Origin: Hyphomicrobiales bacterium
Lineage (GTDB): Bacteria; Pseudomonadota; Alphaproteobacteria; Rhizobiales; Rhizobiaceae
Length of the DNA: 64,000 nucleotides
Direction: 5' to 3'
Assembly (NCBI GenBank): GCA_900473175.1
Contig: UCKM01000014.1
Coordinates: 111,806 to 175,805 of the forward strand
Below the pieces are notes generated by a model. That model was not told the origin of the DNA, did no database searches, and saw only the letters and a list, made by a program, of their open reading frames with translations. Below, in pieces: positions 1-8,210 of this stretch. Position numbers and translations under genes: made by a program. Every line of letters starts with the position of its first letter. The stretch's first letter is position 1.

Positions 1-393
1 AATATCGGCGGCGCATCCGGCCCGCTTTATGGAACGCTGCTGATCGAGATGGGACGAAAGCTTGGGTCGAATGCGCACAAAACCAACTTTGCTGCCATCG
101 TCGGGGAAGCGATTGATGCCGTCGCGAGGCGCGGGCGTTCCCAAGAGGGTGACAAGACACTGCTCGATGTGCTCTATCCAGTTCACACTGAAATGGTCAG
201 ACAGTCTGCCCTTGTCCGTATAGCCGATACGGCAAAGGAATCCGCTCAACTGACCGCTGGCATGAGGGCCATGCGGGGGCGAGCGTCCTTTCTTGGAGAT
301 CGGTCCATCGGCCATGTCGATCCCGGGGCATCGAGCTGTGCCCTCCTGGCAACGGCCATCTGCCACTATCTGAAGGAGTACCGTCCGGCATGA
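1..393 (+). CDS. dhaL: Dihydroxyacetone kinase, ADP-binding subunit DhaL (5' truncated by window edge)
   Basis: The reading frame is open from base 1, so the N-terminus lies outside the window; 130 residues are visible. DhaL binds the nucleotide and works with DhaK to phosphorylate dihydroxyacetone, using phosphate relayed by the PTS protein DhaM. The visible part has the family motifs GGASGPLYG (residues 3-11) and GDKTLLDVL in the second half, both typical of the DhaL helical barrel. The stop overlaps the start of the EIIA gene by four bases (ATGA), which indicates translational coupling. The family assignment is firm. PTS dependence rather than ATP dependence is inferred from the neighbouring EIIA and HPr genes. 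Confidence 0.92.
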   Translation, partial: NIGGASGPLYGTLLIEMGRKLGSNAHKTNFAAIVGEAIDAVARRGRSQEGDKTLLDVLYPVHTEMVRQSALVRIADTAKESAQLTAGMRAMRGRASFLGDRSIGHVDPGASSCALLATAICHYLKEYRPA

Positions 394-791
394 ACGGCAA
401 GATCGCAAACGTCGGAATTGTGATTGTCTCACACTCACCGCTCGTGGCAAAAGGCACGGCCGATATGGTCCGCCAAATGGTTGGTGATGGTGTGCCTCTC
501 TCATGGTGTGGCGGCAATGCCGAGGGCGGTCTCGGCACCAATACTGCGGGTATTCTCGAGGCTATCGAGGCGGCCTGGTCGGATCACGGCGTTGCTGTCT
601 TCGTCGATCTTGGCGGCGCAGAAACGAATAGTGAGATGGCAATCGAGATGCTGGGCCAACCGCGCTCGGGGCTCGTCGCCATCTGCAACGCCCCGATCGT
701 GGAGGGTGCAGTCATTGCCGCGGCAGAGGCATCCGGTGGGGCGTCGCTTGCCAAGGTGGTCGCCACGGCGGAGGAACTCTCGCCCTCATGA
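390..791 (+). CDS. dhaM: PTS-dependent dihydroxyacetone kinase phosphotransferase subunit DhaM (EIIA domain only)
   Basis: A 133-residue protein of the mannose-type EIIA (DhaM N-terminal) family. It starts with a beta strand followed by IVSHSPLVAKG; the His in VSHS (residue 15) is the expected phospho-acceptor. The motif VFVDLGGAETNSEMAIEML is also typical. In E. coli, DhaM fuses EIIA to HPr-like and EI-like domains; here only EIIA is present and HPr is encoded by the next gene. It should carry phosphate from HPr to the nucleotide on DhaL in the cytoplasm. It overlaps dhaL upstream and the HPr gene downstream (ATGA at 788). No EI gene is seen in the window. Confidence 0.9.
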   Translation: MNGKIANVGIVIVSHSPLVAKGTADMVRQMVGDGVPLSWCGGNAEGGLGTNTAGILEAIEAAWSDHGVAVFVDLGGAETNSEMAIEMLGQPRSGLVAICNAPIVEGAVIAAAEASGGASLAKVVATAEELSPS

Positions 792-1153
792 GCAACAAGC
801 GCGATGCAACCCTCAAGGACCACACAAAGCTGTCGGCGGAGTGGCAGACCGAAATCGAGGTCCAGCATGGAATCGGCTTCCACGCGCGGCCATCGGTAAT
901 CTTCACCCGCCTTGCTAAATCGTTCCCCTGCACGATCGAGATCGAGGTCAACGGCAGCAGCGTCTGGCTGAATGGCAAAAGCATCGTGAAGGTGATGGGA
1001 GCCAAGATCCGCAAGGGTTCCATTCTCAAGATCCGCGCCGACGGAATCCGGGCGGCGGAGGCGATCGCCGCATTGAAAGAACTGGTCGAAGGCAATTTCG
1101 ACGAGGCGAAAACCCATCCGCGCAACCCAGGCGGTCCCAAGGCGGAGACATAG
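788..1153 (+). CDS. HPr-like phosphocarrier protein of the dha operon
   Basis: A 121-residue protein with an HPr fold. The active-site signature HGIGFHARPS spans residues 27-36, and H32 is the predicted phospho-histidine. The segment NGKSIVKVMG matches the HPr region around the regulatory serine. It is longer than a typical HPr (about 85-90 residues) because of a charged N-terminal extension of about 18 residues and a C-terminal tail rich in Pro, Gly and Lys. Overlap with dhaM suggests it is a dedicated phosphocarrier, the detached equivalent of the HPr domain in enterobacterial DhaM. Whether a chromosomal EI phosphorylates it is unknown. Confidence 0.88.
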   Translation: MSNKRDATLKDHTKLSAEWQTEIEVQHGIGFHARPSVIFTRLAKSFPCTIEIEVNGSSVWLNGKSIVKVMGAKIRKGSILKIRADGIRAAEAIAALKELVEGNFDEAKTHPRNPGGPKAET

Positions 1154-1154
1154 A

Positions 1155-1565
1155 ATGGCACGGGAGCCCATGGAAGACGCCATTGTCGGTTACAAGACGA
1201 TTCTCGCCCAGATCATCGACAACCGCCCCTCCGGGACGCGCCAGCGCCTTGCCGCAGCGCTCGGCAAGCACCGCAGTTTCGTTACCCAGATTACAAGTCC
1301 GGCCTATTCCACCCCACTGCCGGCGCGTCATCTCGCGACGATTTTCAGGGTCTGTCACTTCAGTCCCGCTGAACAGGAGCGGTTTGTCGAAGTCTATCAC
1401 GCAGCGCATCCGGGAAAACTGCCGGACTTCGGCAGTACTGACGGATTGCGGCCACTGTCGCTGATGGTCCCCGACCTTGGGGATGCAAAGAAAAATCATC
1501 TGCTGGATGAGGCCATTACTGATTTTGTCCAGAAGATTGCGATGCTCCTGAGCAACACGGATTAG
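1155..1565 (+). CDS. Conserved-type hypothetical protein with a possible helix-turn-helix, in dha operon
   Basis: A 136-residue soluble protein that starts one base after the HPr stop codon, so it is cotranscribed. I do not recognise the family. Residues 26-62 (GTRQRLAAALGKHRSFVTQI and onward) read like an XRE/Cro-type helix-turn-helix, with the pattern RLAAALGKHRSFVTQI and a hydrophobic core. The C-terminal half is helical. A second in-frame ATG lies at 1170. A regulatory role for the operon is only an inference from this helix pattern and from the large palindrome (1563-1610) that starts at its last codons. Confidence 0.7.
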   Translation: MAREPMEDAIVGYKTILAQIIDNRPSGTRQRLAAALGKHRSFVTQITSPAYSTPLPARHLATIFRVCHFSPAEQERFVEVYHAAHPGKLPDFGSTDGLRPLSLMVPDLGDAKKNHLLDEAITDFVQKIAMLLSNTD

Positions 1566-1610
1566 GCGGTACACGCATGAATAGGGCGCTATTCATGCAT
1601 TTGCCGCCTA
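1563..1610. promoter_or_regulatory. Two-tier inverted repeat between the hypothetical gene and dhaK
   Basis: The inner arms GCATGAATAG (1575-1584) and CTATTCATGC (1589-1598) are perfectly complementary with a GGCG loop. Outside five unpaired bases on each side, TAGGCGG (1563-1569) pairs with CCGCCTA (1604-1610). No T-run follows, so it is not a classical terminator. It ends about 40 bp before the dhaK start. It could be an operator or an mRNA-processing hairpin. Confidence 0.75.
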
Positions 1611-1651
1611 GTATATGATCAGGCGATAATCGCTGCCGGAGGAGGGGCGCG

Positions 1652-2641
1652 ATGAAGAAATTCATGAACAAGGCCGAGTCCATGGTCGCGGAAAGCCTGG
1701 AAGGCTTTGTCTTGGCCAATGAACGCCTGGTCATGTTCGGGTCGGACCGGAAATTTGTCCGGCGGCGCCATCTTGTGCCGGGAAAAGTCGCCATCATCTC
1801 CGGAGGCGGGGCGGGTCATGAGCCCCTGCATGTCGGCTTTGTCGGTCAGGGGATGCTGGATGCCGCCTGTACCGGCCATATCTTTACCTCCCCGACACCT
1901 GACCAGATCATTGCCGCCATCGAAGAAACCGACACCGGCGCGGGATGCCTGCTGATCGTCAAAAACTATGACGGCGATGTGATGAATTTCGAAATGGCCG
2001 CCGAGACATTGGCGGGCCGCCATCGCATCGAAATTGTGATCGTGAGTGATGATGCTGCAGCCTATGGCGCGGCGCGAAGTTCTGGCCGCAGGGGCGTTGC
2101 CGGGACATTGATTGTCGAGAAGGTACTTGGCGCAGCCGCCGAAGCAGGGGTGGGTCTTGTCGACCTAAAGCAACTCGGCGAGCGGCTGGGCAAGCAAATT
2201 CGCACTATCGGCGTCGCGCTCGGCGGCGTTACCGTTCCGGACACGGCGCGGGCGACTTTCTTGCTCGAACCTGACGAGATGGAAGTAGGGGTAGGGATTC
2301 ACGGCGAGCCGGGGGTTTCCCGCCAAAGATTGGCCGATGCTGACGCCATCGCCGCAATGCTCTGCGACACGATCCTCGCGGATCAGGGGATGCGAAATGC
2401 GGGCGTACCGGCCTTGCTCCTGGTGAATGGCTTCGGCGGAACCCCAACGCCGGAATTATACCTGATCTACAATGTGGCCCGCCGCCTGATTGAGGCGCGT
2501 GGCATCAGGATTGTCAGATCGCTGGTGGGAACCTATGTGACATCGCTCGATATGGCAGGGTTATCGGTTACCTTGTCCTTTCTGGACGATGAGACGCTTC
2601 GACTTTGGGACGCGCCGGTATTGACGGCCGCCCTGCGCTGA
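1652..2641 (+). CDS. dhaK: Dihydroxyacetone kinase, substrate-binding subunit DhaK
   Basis: A 329-residue protein, the usual DhaK length. It has the N-terminal signature IISGGGAGHEPLH, the VKNYDGDVMNFEMA segment, and VGVGIHGEPG, in which the His (about residue 214) forms the covalent hemiaminal with dihydroxyacetone. A GGAGG-like ribosome binding site (gccggaggaggggcg) lies just upstream of the ATG at 1652. It is the last gene of the dha cluster, after dhaL, dhaM, HPr and a hypothetical gene. This order is unusual because dhaK normally leads. Another dhaK could lie upstream of the window, in which case this copy would be a second paralogue. Confidence 0.93.
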   Translation: MKKFMNKAESMVAESLEGFVLANERLVMFGSDRKFVRRRHLVPGKVAIISGGGAGHEPLHVGFVGQGMLDAACTGHIFTSPTPDQIIAAIEETDTGAGCLLIVKNYDGDVMNFEMAAETLAGRHRIEIVIVSDDAAAYGAARSSGRRGVAGTLIVEKVLGAAAEAGVGLVDLKQLGERLGKQIRTIGVALGGVTVPDTARATFLLEPDEMEVGVGIHGEPGVSRQRLADADAIAAMLCDTILADQGMRNAGVPALLLVNGFGGTPTPELYLIYNVARRLIEARGIRIVRSLVGTYVTSLDMAGLSVTLSFLDDETLRLWDAPVLTAALR

Positions 2642-2733
2642 TAACCCGTTTTGCCCCCACGCTTGGCGAGGCTTGCGAATGATGCAAGTAATGGTCACCG
2701 TTTCACCGTTGGCAAGCAGGATCGACAGCCCGG

Positions 2734-3504
2734 ATGAAGATCGCCACCTATAACATCAACAACATCAACAAGCGCCTTTCAAACCTGTTGCAGTGGCTGG
2801 AGGATTCCAGACCTGATGTCGTATGCCTGCAGGAATTGAAGTGCGAGGATGCTAAGTTTCCTGCCGCTCAATTGAGCGACGCTGGATACGAGGCCGTCTG
2901 GAAAGGTCAAAGATCGTGGAACGGGGTTGCCATTCTGGCTAAGGGCAAGGAGCCAATTCTGACACGCGACCGGCTCCCGGGCGACGAGGACGATTTGCAG
3001 AGCCGCTACATCGAGGCAGCTGTCAACGGCGTCCTCATAGCAAGCATCTATCTGCCGAACGGCAATCCGCAACCGGGCCCCAAGTTCAACTACAAGCTCG
3101 CCTGGTTCAAGCGTCTGCACAAGCACGCCGCAGATCTCTTCCAATTGGAGGTCCCAGCCGTGCTCGCAGGGGATTTAAACGTCGTGCCAACGGATTTTGA
3201 CATCTACAATACCCGCTCGTGGAAAGACAACGCCCTGCTTCAACCGGAAAGCCGGGCGGCGTTTCGCAAACTCGTCCAGCAGGGCTGGGTCGATGCCGTG
3301 CGCGAATTCCATCCGAAGGACCCGATGTATTCGTTCTGGCACTATATGCGCAATGCGTGGGAGCGGGATGCGGGCCTGCGACTGGATATGCTACTGCTCT
3401 CGCCATCGAGCGCCGCACGTCTGCAGGGTGCCGGGGTGGAACGGAATGAACGCGCAAAGTTCAACGCCAGCGATCATGCGCCAACCTGGATTGAACTGAG
3501 TTAA
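2734..3504 (+). CDS. xth: Exodeoxyribonuclease III (AP endonuclease)
   Basis: A 256-residue protein of the ExoIII/APE endonuclease-exonuclease-phosphatase family, involved in base excision repair. Visible active-site motifs are ATYNINNIN at the N-terminus, LQELKCED with metal ligand E34, LAGDLNVVP (Asp/Asn pair in the middle), and NASDHAP near the C-terminus, carrying the catalytic Asp-His. Length matches the family. It converges on the GST gene with only 6 bp between stops. The gene sits next to catalase and other stress genes, which fits repair of oxidative DNA damage. The symbol could be xthA; paralogues are common in rhizobia. Confidence 0.92.
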   Translation: MKIATYNINNINKRLSNLLQWLEDSRPDVVCLQELKCEDAKFPAAQLSDAGYEAVWKGQRSWNGVAILAKGKEPILTRDRLPGDEDDLQSRYIEAAVNGVLIASIYLPNGNPQPGPKFNYKLAWFKRLHKHAADLFQLEVPAVLAGDLNVVPTDFDIYNTRSWKDNALLQPESRAAFRKLVQQGWVDAVREFHPKDPMYSFWHYMRNAWERDAGLRLDMLLLSPSSAARLQGAGVERNERAKFNASDHAPTWIELS

Positions 3505-3510
3505 GTCCCG

Positions 3511-4146
3511 TTATGGCCAACTGGCGAAATTGCGTTTCAGCGCCCCCCTGAAAATCGGATCGCCAGCGATCGTCTCAGCGATCTGCGTGAGCTTGGGACA
3601 ATGTCTTGCAAAGGCCTTCTTCCCCGGCCGCCAGTGACACATCACCGCTACATAGAGATCGATTGCGCTGAAGTTCTCGCCGAGGAAATACGGTGCATCC
3701 GCCACTTCCTCCATGTGTCCCCACAGCGTCATTCGATATTCGTCGACAGTAACCTTATACGCCTTCCCGATCGCTTCGGGCAGTTGCCAGCGCGCGGGAT
3801 CGTCGCTGAAGGTGGTCGTCGGATAAATCTCGCTGACGATATAGAGAAGCCACCTGAGGAATGCCGTTCTTTGGGGCGCATTCGGAGCCGGGGCAAGCTG
3901 TGCGTCAGCAAAGACATCGGCAAGGTGAGGAATGATCGCCGCGCTTTCGGTCATGACATTGCCGTCCGGCATGATCAGCGTCGGTACCTGCCCGAGCGGG
4001 TTGAGCTCCAGCAGGCGGTCGCGTTCGGCTCCGGGTTGGAGATAGGGTATCTCGTGAAGCTCGAACTGCGCGCCTGCCTTCAGCATGGCCAGTTCGACAA
4101 TCGCCGATCCGCACCCCTCCGATCCGATCAGGACGTATTTGCTCAT
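3511..4146 (-). CDS. Glutathione S-transferase family protein
   Basis: A 211-residue protein with the two-domain GST layout. The N-terminal thioredoxin-like half ends in NPLGQVPTLIMPDGNVMTESAAI, containing the cis-Pro after VPTL and the ES glutathione-binding pair. The C-terminal half is all helical (FLRWLLYIVSEIYPT; LGENFSAIDLYVAV). The N-terminus reads YVLIGSEGCGSAIVELAM, where a Ser or Cys could be the catalytic residue. It lies 15 bp downstream of the DUF2188-like gene and behind katE on the same strand, so it probably belongs to the katE transcript. The substrate is unknown. Confidence 0.87.
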   Translation of the reverse strand: MSKYVLIGSEGCGSAIVELAMLKAGAQFELHEIPYLQPGAERDRLLELNPLGQVPTLIMPDGNVMTESAAIIPHLADVFADAQLAPAPNAPQRTAFLRWLLYIVSEIYPTTTFSDDPARWQLPEAIGKAYKVTVDEYRMTLWGHMEEVADAPYFLGENFSAIDLYVAVMCHWRPGKKAFARHCPKLTQIAETIAGDPIFRGALKRNFASWP

Positions 4147-4161
4147 CTTGCCTTCCGCGTT

Positions 4162-4407
4162 CTAGTCGGCATCATCCTCAACATCGACTTCCGGCCTGTC
4201 GCTTCCCTTGATCGATTCCTCGCGCCACATGCCATCGGCAGATTCATAACTGATCTGAGCGTCTTCGCCACCTATTTGCTGGCGCTTCGCCGCGCTTACT
4301 GCCGCGCTCAGCGCCTCTTCGTGCGTAGGAAATGTCTCCGACCAGACATCACCCAGTTTGTAGGCCCAGCCGCCATCATGAGCATCGACATGATAGGTAA
4401 GTTTCAT
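4162..4407 (-). CDS. Small DUF2188-like protein
   Basis: An 81-residue acidic protein. The N-terminal half (MKLTYHVDAHDGGWAYKLGD, then SETFPTHEEALSAAVSAAK) has the shape of DUF2188: a short beta hairpin with GGW, followed by a helix with EALxxA and Lys. The tail is rich in Asp and Glu. It lies 46 bp after katE and 15 bp before the GST gene, all on the minus strand, so it is likely part of the same stress transcript. DUF2188 has no established biochemical role, and none is assigned here. Confidence 0.75.
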   Translation of the reverse strand: MKLTYHVDAHDGGWAYKLGDVWSETFPTHEEALSAAVSAAKRQQIGGEDAQISYESADGMWREESIKGSDRPEVDVEDDAD

Positions 4408-4453
4408 GAGAGTTCTCCGTTTTGTGTCAAATCATTCGATTGCAGCGAGATCT

Positions 4454-6550
4454 CTACGCCAATGTGCGCACCTTGGGTTCGCGGTCCCAATAGCGCATGG
4501 CTGCCGCCGTCACAAAGCCGTCGTCAAGCAGGACGACGCCCTCATCAGGAACAATGCCGGCCTTGTCGAGCAGCGCCTTGGCTTCCGGCACATACCCGAT
4601 CGCCTTGAGATGCGCGAAGGCGTCCATCACCCACTGGACCGCGGCTCCTTCGTGAACCAGCTTGTCTGTGGCCTCCCTGGAAAGAAGCACGGCGACCGCG
4701 TCGAACAATTGTGAGGGCGATCCCATCAACTGGCCGTCGGCTTTCATCATCTTGCCGTCGGAAAGTTTTGCCCCGCCGACCTTTGGCGCAATGATCTTGG
4801 CTGTCGCTCCAGCGCCCTTGATAGCCGTTGTCAGTTTTGCCAGGGGAGAAGCTTCGGAGCCATCGGCGATGAGGATGCCCACGGTCCGCCCGTCAAGGGT
4901 CGGCTTCATGTTCTTGTGGATGCTCAGGGCAGGGGACGGCTCCATATCGAATGGCGGGCGGGCAGCGGGCGACGTTTTCGGCAACTCTATGCCCAGCCCA
5001 TTTGCGACACGCTTTGCAAGGTCCTCATCGACGTTGCGCAGATTGCCGACCATGCGCGGGGGCACTTGCGCGAGGCCCACCTTTGAAAGCTCGAACACGA
5101 AGGAAGAGGCAATGTGCGCCTGTTCCGACGGATCCTGCGAGCGCCAGAACAGTCTTGCCTGACTGTAGTGATCCGCAAAGAGCTCGGCGCGAACCCGCAG
5201 TTTCTCGCCCTGCTCCTCATTCTCGGAACGACCGTCGAACGTGCTGAACCCGGTGACCGGACACTCGCGCGGTCCGCCTTCCTCGCCATGCGCGGCGAGG
5301 CTGTTTGGTTCATAATTGGCGCGGCCCTTGGGCACGTTCATCTGCATCTGCCCGTCGCGCTGAAAATTCATCACGGGGCATTTGGGAGCATTGATCGGCA
5401 ATTGATGGAAGTTCGCTGTGCCGAGGCGCGATTTCTGCGTATCGAGATAGCTGAACAATCGCCCCTGCAGCAGCGGATCATTGGTGAAATCGACGCCGGG
5501 AACGATGTTTGCCGGACAATAGGCGACCTGTTCTGTCTCCGCGAAAAAATTGTCGGGGTTGCGGTCGAGGACCATGCGGCCGACGATTCGAACCGGAATG
5601 ACCTCTTCTGGAATGATCTTGGTCGCGTCGAGCACATCGTAAGGCTGGGCATCAGCGAAGGCCTGATCGAACAGCTGCAGGCCGAGTTCCCATTCCGGGA
5701 AATTACCGGACTGGATAGATTCCCAAAGATCGCGACGGTGATAGTCGTTATCGGCTGCCTGGAGCTTCAGTGCTTCGTCCCAAACGGTCGACTGCAATCC
5801 GAGCTTTGGCTTCCAGTGGAATTTGACGAAGGTCGACTTTCCCGTGGCATTGACCAGTCGGAACGTGTGGATGCCAAATCCCTCGATCGTCCGCAGCGCA
5901 CGCGGAATGGTGCGGTCCGACATTGCCCACATCAACATGTGCGTGCTTTCCGGCATCAGGGATGCCCAATCCCAAAATGTATCATGGGCGCTGCCCGCCT
6001 GCGGAAAGGCCCGATCCGCTTCCATTTTCACGGCATGGACGAGGTCCGGAAACTTGATCGCGTCCTGGATGAAGAAGATCGGGATATTGTTGCCGACCAG
6101 ATCCCAATTGCCTTCCTTGGTGTAGAATTTGACGGCAAATCCGCGCACGTCCCGAGGCGTATCGACAGAGCCCGCCCCGCCAGCGACCGTCGAAAAGCGG
6201 GTGAACACGGGCGTCTTTTCGCCGGCCCGCTGGAACAGGTCGGCTTTGGTGATATCGGACAAGGATTCGTAGAGTTCAAAGTAACCGTGCGCTGCCGAAC
6301 CTCGCGCGTGGACGATGCGTTCCGGAATGCGCTCGTGGTCAAAATGAAAGATCTTCTCGCGAAGAACGAAATCCTCCAGCAGGGTCGGCCCACGTTCGCC
6401 TGAGCGCAGACTGTTCTGGTTGTCGCTGACGTGGATACCCTGATTGGTGGTCAGGTGATTGGTCCCGTCATGGGGGCCTTTTTCAGGTACGTGCTGGTGC
6501 GTTTCACCGCCGTTACCTCGATCGGTGTCAAAACTATCTTCGGTCGCCAT
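4454..6550 (-). CDS. katE: Large-subunit monofunctional catalase HPII
   Basis: A 698-residue clade 2 heme catalase that converts hydrogen peroxide to water and oxygen in the cytoplasm. The active-site motif [11 protein letters not shown] holds the catalytic His81. The distal Asn is in VGNNIP (residue 154), and the proximal heme-ligand Tyr368 lies in RLFSYLDTQ. After about residue 560 a flavodoxin/DJ-1-like domain starts ([16 protein letters not shown]), as in E. coli HPII, which explains the length. The N-terminal extension of about 55 residues is hydrophilic. A perfect EcfG-type promoter lies 35-60 bp upstream. The gene heads a likely operon with the DUF2188-like protein and GST. Confidence 0.96.
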   Translation of the reverse strand: MATEDSFDTDRGNGGETHQHVPEKGPHDGTNHLTTNQGIHVSDNQNSLRSGERGPTLLEDFVLREKIFHFDHERIPERIVHARGSAAHGYFELYESLSDITKADLFQRAGEKTPVFTRFSTVAGGAGSVDTPRDVRGFAVKFYTKEGNWDLVGNNIPIFFIQDAIKFPDLVHAVKMEADRAFPQAGSAHDTFWDWASLMPESTHMLMWAMSDRTIPRALRTIEGFGIHTFRLVNATGKSTFVKFHWKPKLGLQSTVWDEALKLQAADNDYHRRDLWESIQSGNFPEWELGLQLFDQAFADAQPYDVLDATKIIPEEVIPVRIVGRMVLDRNPDNFFAETEQVAYCPANIVPGVDFTNDPLLQGRLFSYLDTQKSRLGTANFHQLPINAPKCPVMNFQRDGQMQMNVPKGRANYEPNSLAAHGEEGGPRECPVTGFSTFDGRSENEEQGEKLRVRAELFADHYSQARLFWRSQDPSEQAHIASSFVFELSKVGLAQVPPRMVGNLRNVDEDLAKRVANGLGIELPKTSPAARPPFDMEPSPALSIHKNMKPTLDGRTVGILIADGSEASPLAKLTTAIKGAGATAKIIAPKVGGAKLSDGKMMKADGQLMGSPSQLFDAVAVLLSREATDKLVHEGAAVQWVMDAFAHLKAIGYVPEAKALLDKAGIVPDEGVVLLDDGFVTAAAMRYWDREPKVRTLA

Positions 6551-6584
6551 CGTACCGTCCTCGCTGTTGGTGGATAAAGGGCCT

Positions 6585-6610
6585 AACGAGGGATCGCGGG
6601 AGAAGGTTCC
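6585..6610 (-). promoter_or_regulatory. Sigma-EcfG (general stress) type promoter of katE
   Basis: Reading the minus strand, GGAAC (6610-6606) is followed by exactly 17 bases and then CGTT (6588-6585). This matches the GGAAC-N16/17-CGTT consensus of the alphaproteobacterial general stress sigma factor EcfG/RpoE2. It lies 35 bp upstream of the katE start codon, leaving room for a short leader. Catalases are common EcfG targets, which supports the call. Confidence 0.8.
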
Positions 6611-6671
6611 GTTAGTCGCAGCAATTGCGGCACGATTCGTTTCTGACGCACGTGCTGAGGTCGCAAGAGCC

Positions 6672-7166
6672 TTAGCCGGTCGTGCCAGAACCGGCGGCCT
6701 TGAAGCGTGTCTCGAACTCGCGTCGTAAACTGCGCCTGACTTCGGCCGCGCGCAATCGCTGCTGTTCGACGTCCGATTTTGGCTGATAGGGTGGGACGGC
6801 CGTTGGCCGGCCTTCCGCGTCTACGGCAACCATGGTGAAATAGCACGAGTTGGTATGCCGGCGCACGCCAGTGCGAATATCTTCCGCCTCGACGCGGATG
6901 CCGACTTCCATGGAGGTGCGACCGGCCCAATTGATAGAGGCCCGGAAGGTGACCAATTCGCCTACCATGATCGGCTGGCGGAATACGACCTGATCCACCG
7001 ACAAGGTCACGGCATATTCCTTCGAGTAGCGCGAGGCACAGGAGAAGGCGACGCGGTCCAAAAGGTTAAGCAGGGCGCCGCCATGGACCTTGCCGCTGAA
7101 ATTGGCCATATCGGGCGTCATCAAGACAACCATCTCTACGCGACTTTTATCCGTGCCGTCGTCCAT
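6672..7166 (-). CDS. Acyl-CoA thioesterase, hot-dog fold
   Basis: A 164-residue protein of the YciA/BACH type. The hot-dog core is visible as [22 protein letters not shown], with the Asp of the active site, followed by [29 protein letters not shown] and a strand ending in [11 protein letters not shown]. It should hydrolyse fatty acyl-CoA thioesters in the cytoplasm. I place the start at the ATG at 7166, preceded by a GGGGGT ribosome binding site. An upstream extension to 7244 would need a TTG start and has no good binding site. The C-terminal tail (about 30 residues, rich in Arg) is longer than usual. Confidence 0.88.
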   Translation of the reverse strand: MDDGTDKSRVEMVVLMTPDMANFSGKVHGGALLNLLDRVAFSCASRYSKEYAVTLSVDQVVFRQPIMVGELVTFRASINWAGRTSMEVGIRVEAEDIRTGVRRHTNSCYFTMVAVDAEGRPTAVPPYQPKSDVEQQRLRAAEVRRSLRREFETRFKAAGSGTTG

Positions 7167-7429
7167 CGTACCCCCGTGCAACTCGATCAAATAGCGCTTC
7201 GGATTTATGGATTTCCGGAGCAGCGAGCTCAAGGTATCAGGCAAAGCATGGAAGCATCAAACACAGAATTTGCGCTATCGAATACTAAGGACCAGCCAAT
7301 CAATCTGCAGGCGCCCCGGCGCCCGAGCAAAACTCGAACGCGGCACGCGGGCAGCCCAAATGGGTTGCCCGTACGGTTGCGTCCGTCGAATGGCCCGCCA
7401 ATATCAGCGCAACGCCCTGCGGCGATGGA
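7167..7429. other. Intergenic region without a recognisable gene
   Basis: About 260 bp between the thioesterase start and the end of the YciE/F-like gene, both on the minus strand. Reading frames here are short and show no family signature. It presumably holds the thioesterase promoter; I see no clear consensus sites. Confidence 0.5.
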
Positions 7430-7900
7430 TCATTTGTTGATTGATGTAACGGCGAGGTTGGTGAGCTTGTTGTTAGCGGCCTTTTCCTGGTCGAGGATTT
7501 CGCTGAGCATGACATGCGCCTCCTCATTCCCGAGCACTTTCGCCCATTCGCGCAGCGAGCCGTAGCGCGCGATCTCATAATGTTCGACCGCCTGGCAGGC
7601 GGCGAGTACCCCGGCGTCCAAGGCCACGCCCTCTGATTCTTCGATCAAGCCGTCTGCTTCCGTAAGAAGTCCGTCAGCAGCGTCACACTGCACGCCTTCC
7701 GGCTTGACGTCGATCGTCTGGAAAACCCGTTTCAGGATCTCGATCTGCCCTTTCGTTTCCTCGAGATGTTTATCGACGGCATTCTTCAGTTCGATATTCT
7801 TCACCGCTTTTGATACTTTCGGCAAAGCCTTGGTGATCGCATTCTCGGCGTAATAGATATCTTTCAGGGTATGTTCGAACAGCTCAGCAAGTGTTTTCAT
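7430..7900 (-). CDS. YciE/YciF-like ferritin-fold protein (DUF892)
   Basis: A 156-residue all-helical protein. MKTLAELFEHTLKDIYYAENAI is the DUF892 N-terminal helix, and the conserved metal-site-like residues EHYEIARYGSL appear in the third helix, as in YciF and related ferritin-like stress proteins. I chose the ATG at 7900 because GGAG stands 10 bases upstream and because family members start with this helix; an in-frame extension to 7999 encodes unrelated residues. A perfect EcfG-type promoter ends 31 bp upstream of this start. The probable role is in the stationary-phase or osmotic stress response; no enzymatic activity is established for the family. Confidence 0.88.
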   Translation of the reverse strand: MKTLAELFEHTLKDIYYAENAITKALPKVSKAVKNIELKNAVDKHLEETKGQIEILKRVFQTIDVKPEGVQCDAADGLLTEADGLIEESEGVALDAGVLAACQAVEHYEIARYGSLREWAKVLGNEEAHVMLSEILDQEKAANNKLTNLAVTSINK

Positions 7901-7930
7901 GGGGTTCTCCATCGTTGATCTTGCTGACCC

Positions 7931-7956
7931 AACGCCCCGCATAGCGGTTTCGTTCC
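7931..7956 (-). promoter_or_regulatory. Sigma-EcfG type promoter of the YciE/F-like gene
   Basis: On the minus strand GGAAC (7956-7952) is followed by 17 bases and CGTT (7934-7931), the same consensus and spacing as upstream of katE. It lies 30 bp before the chosen start codon at 7900, supporting both the promoter and the start choice. Confidence 0.8.
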
Positions 7957-8069
7957 GTTGATTGGCGGTATTGCACTGGTGCTCGAAACCCCCGGCCAAA
8001 TGACCGGTATTTCAACTTTGAGTTTTGTGTTTAGCAATTTGCCAATTTCTGGACGCTATAACGACTCGC

Positions 8070-8165
8070 ATGGAACAGTCACCCAACTACTACCGAATTG
8101 GTCTTGCCAGCATGCTGGTGTTGTGGATTTCGATCGTCTTCTTGATGCGCAGCGCCGGAATGTAG
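8070..8165 (+). CDS. Candidate 31-residue single-span membrane microprotein
   Basis: The ORF reads MEQSPNYYRIGLASMLVLWI and continues SIVFLMRSAGM before a TAG stop. Residues 10-26 form a continuous hydrophobic segment flanked by Arg on both sides, the layout of a small transmembrane protein. It sits alone in the 310 bp between the YciE/F-like gene and bcsK, on the opposite strand. No convincing Shine-Dalgarno sequence precedes it. It could be chance; evidence is limited to composition. Confidence 0.3.
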   Translation: MEQSPNYYRIGLASMLVLWISIVFLMRSAGM

Positions 8166-8210
8166 CCCAGCTAGTGATGCAACGAGCCACATCGCGTGTT
8201 CGCTGAGGGA

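Noticed and set aside
3601..4608. 335-codon open frame on the plus strand over GST and neighbours
   Set aside because: It spans three minus-strand genes and has no motif.
5114..6403. 429-codon open frame on the plus strand over katE
   Set aside because: It is antisense to a firmly identified catalase gene and has no family features; typical of high-GC shadow frames.
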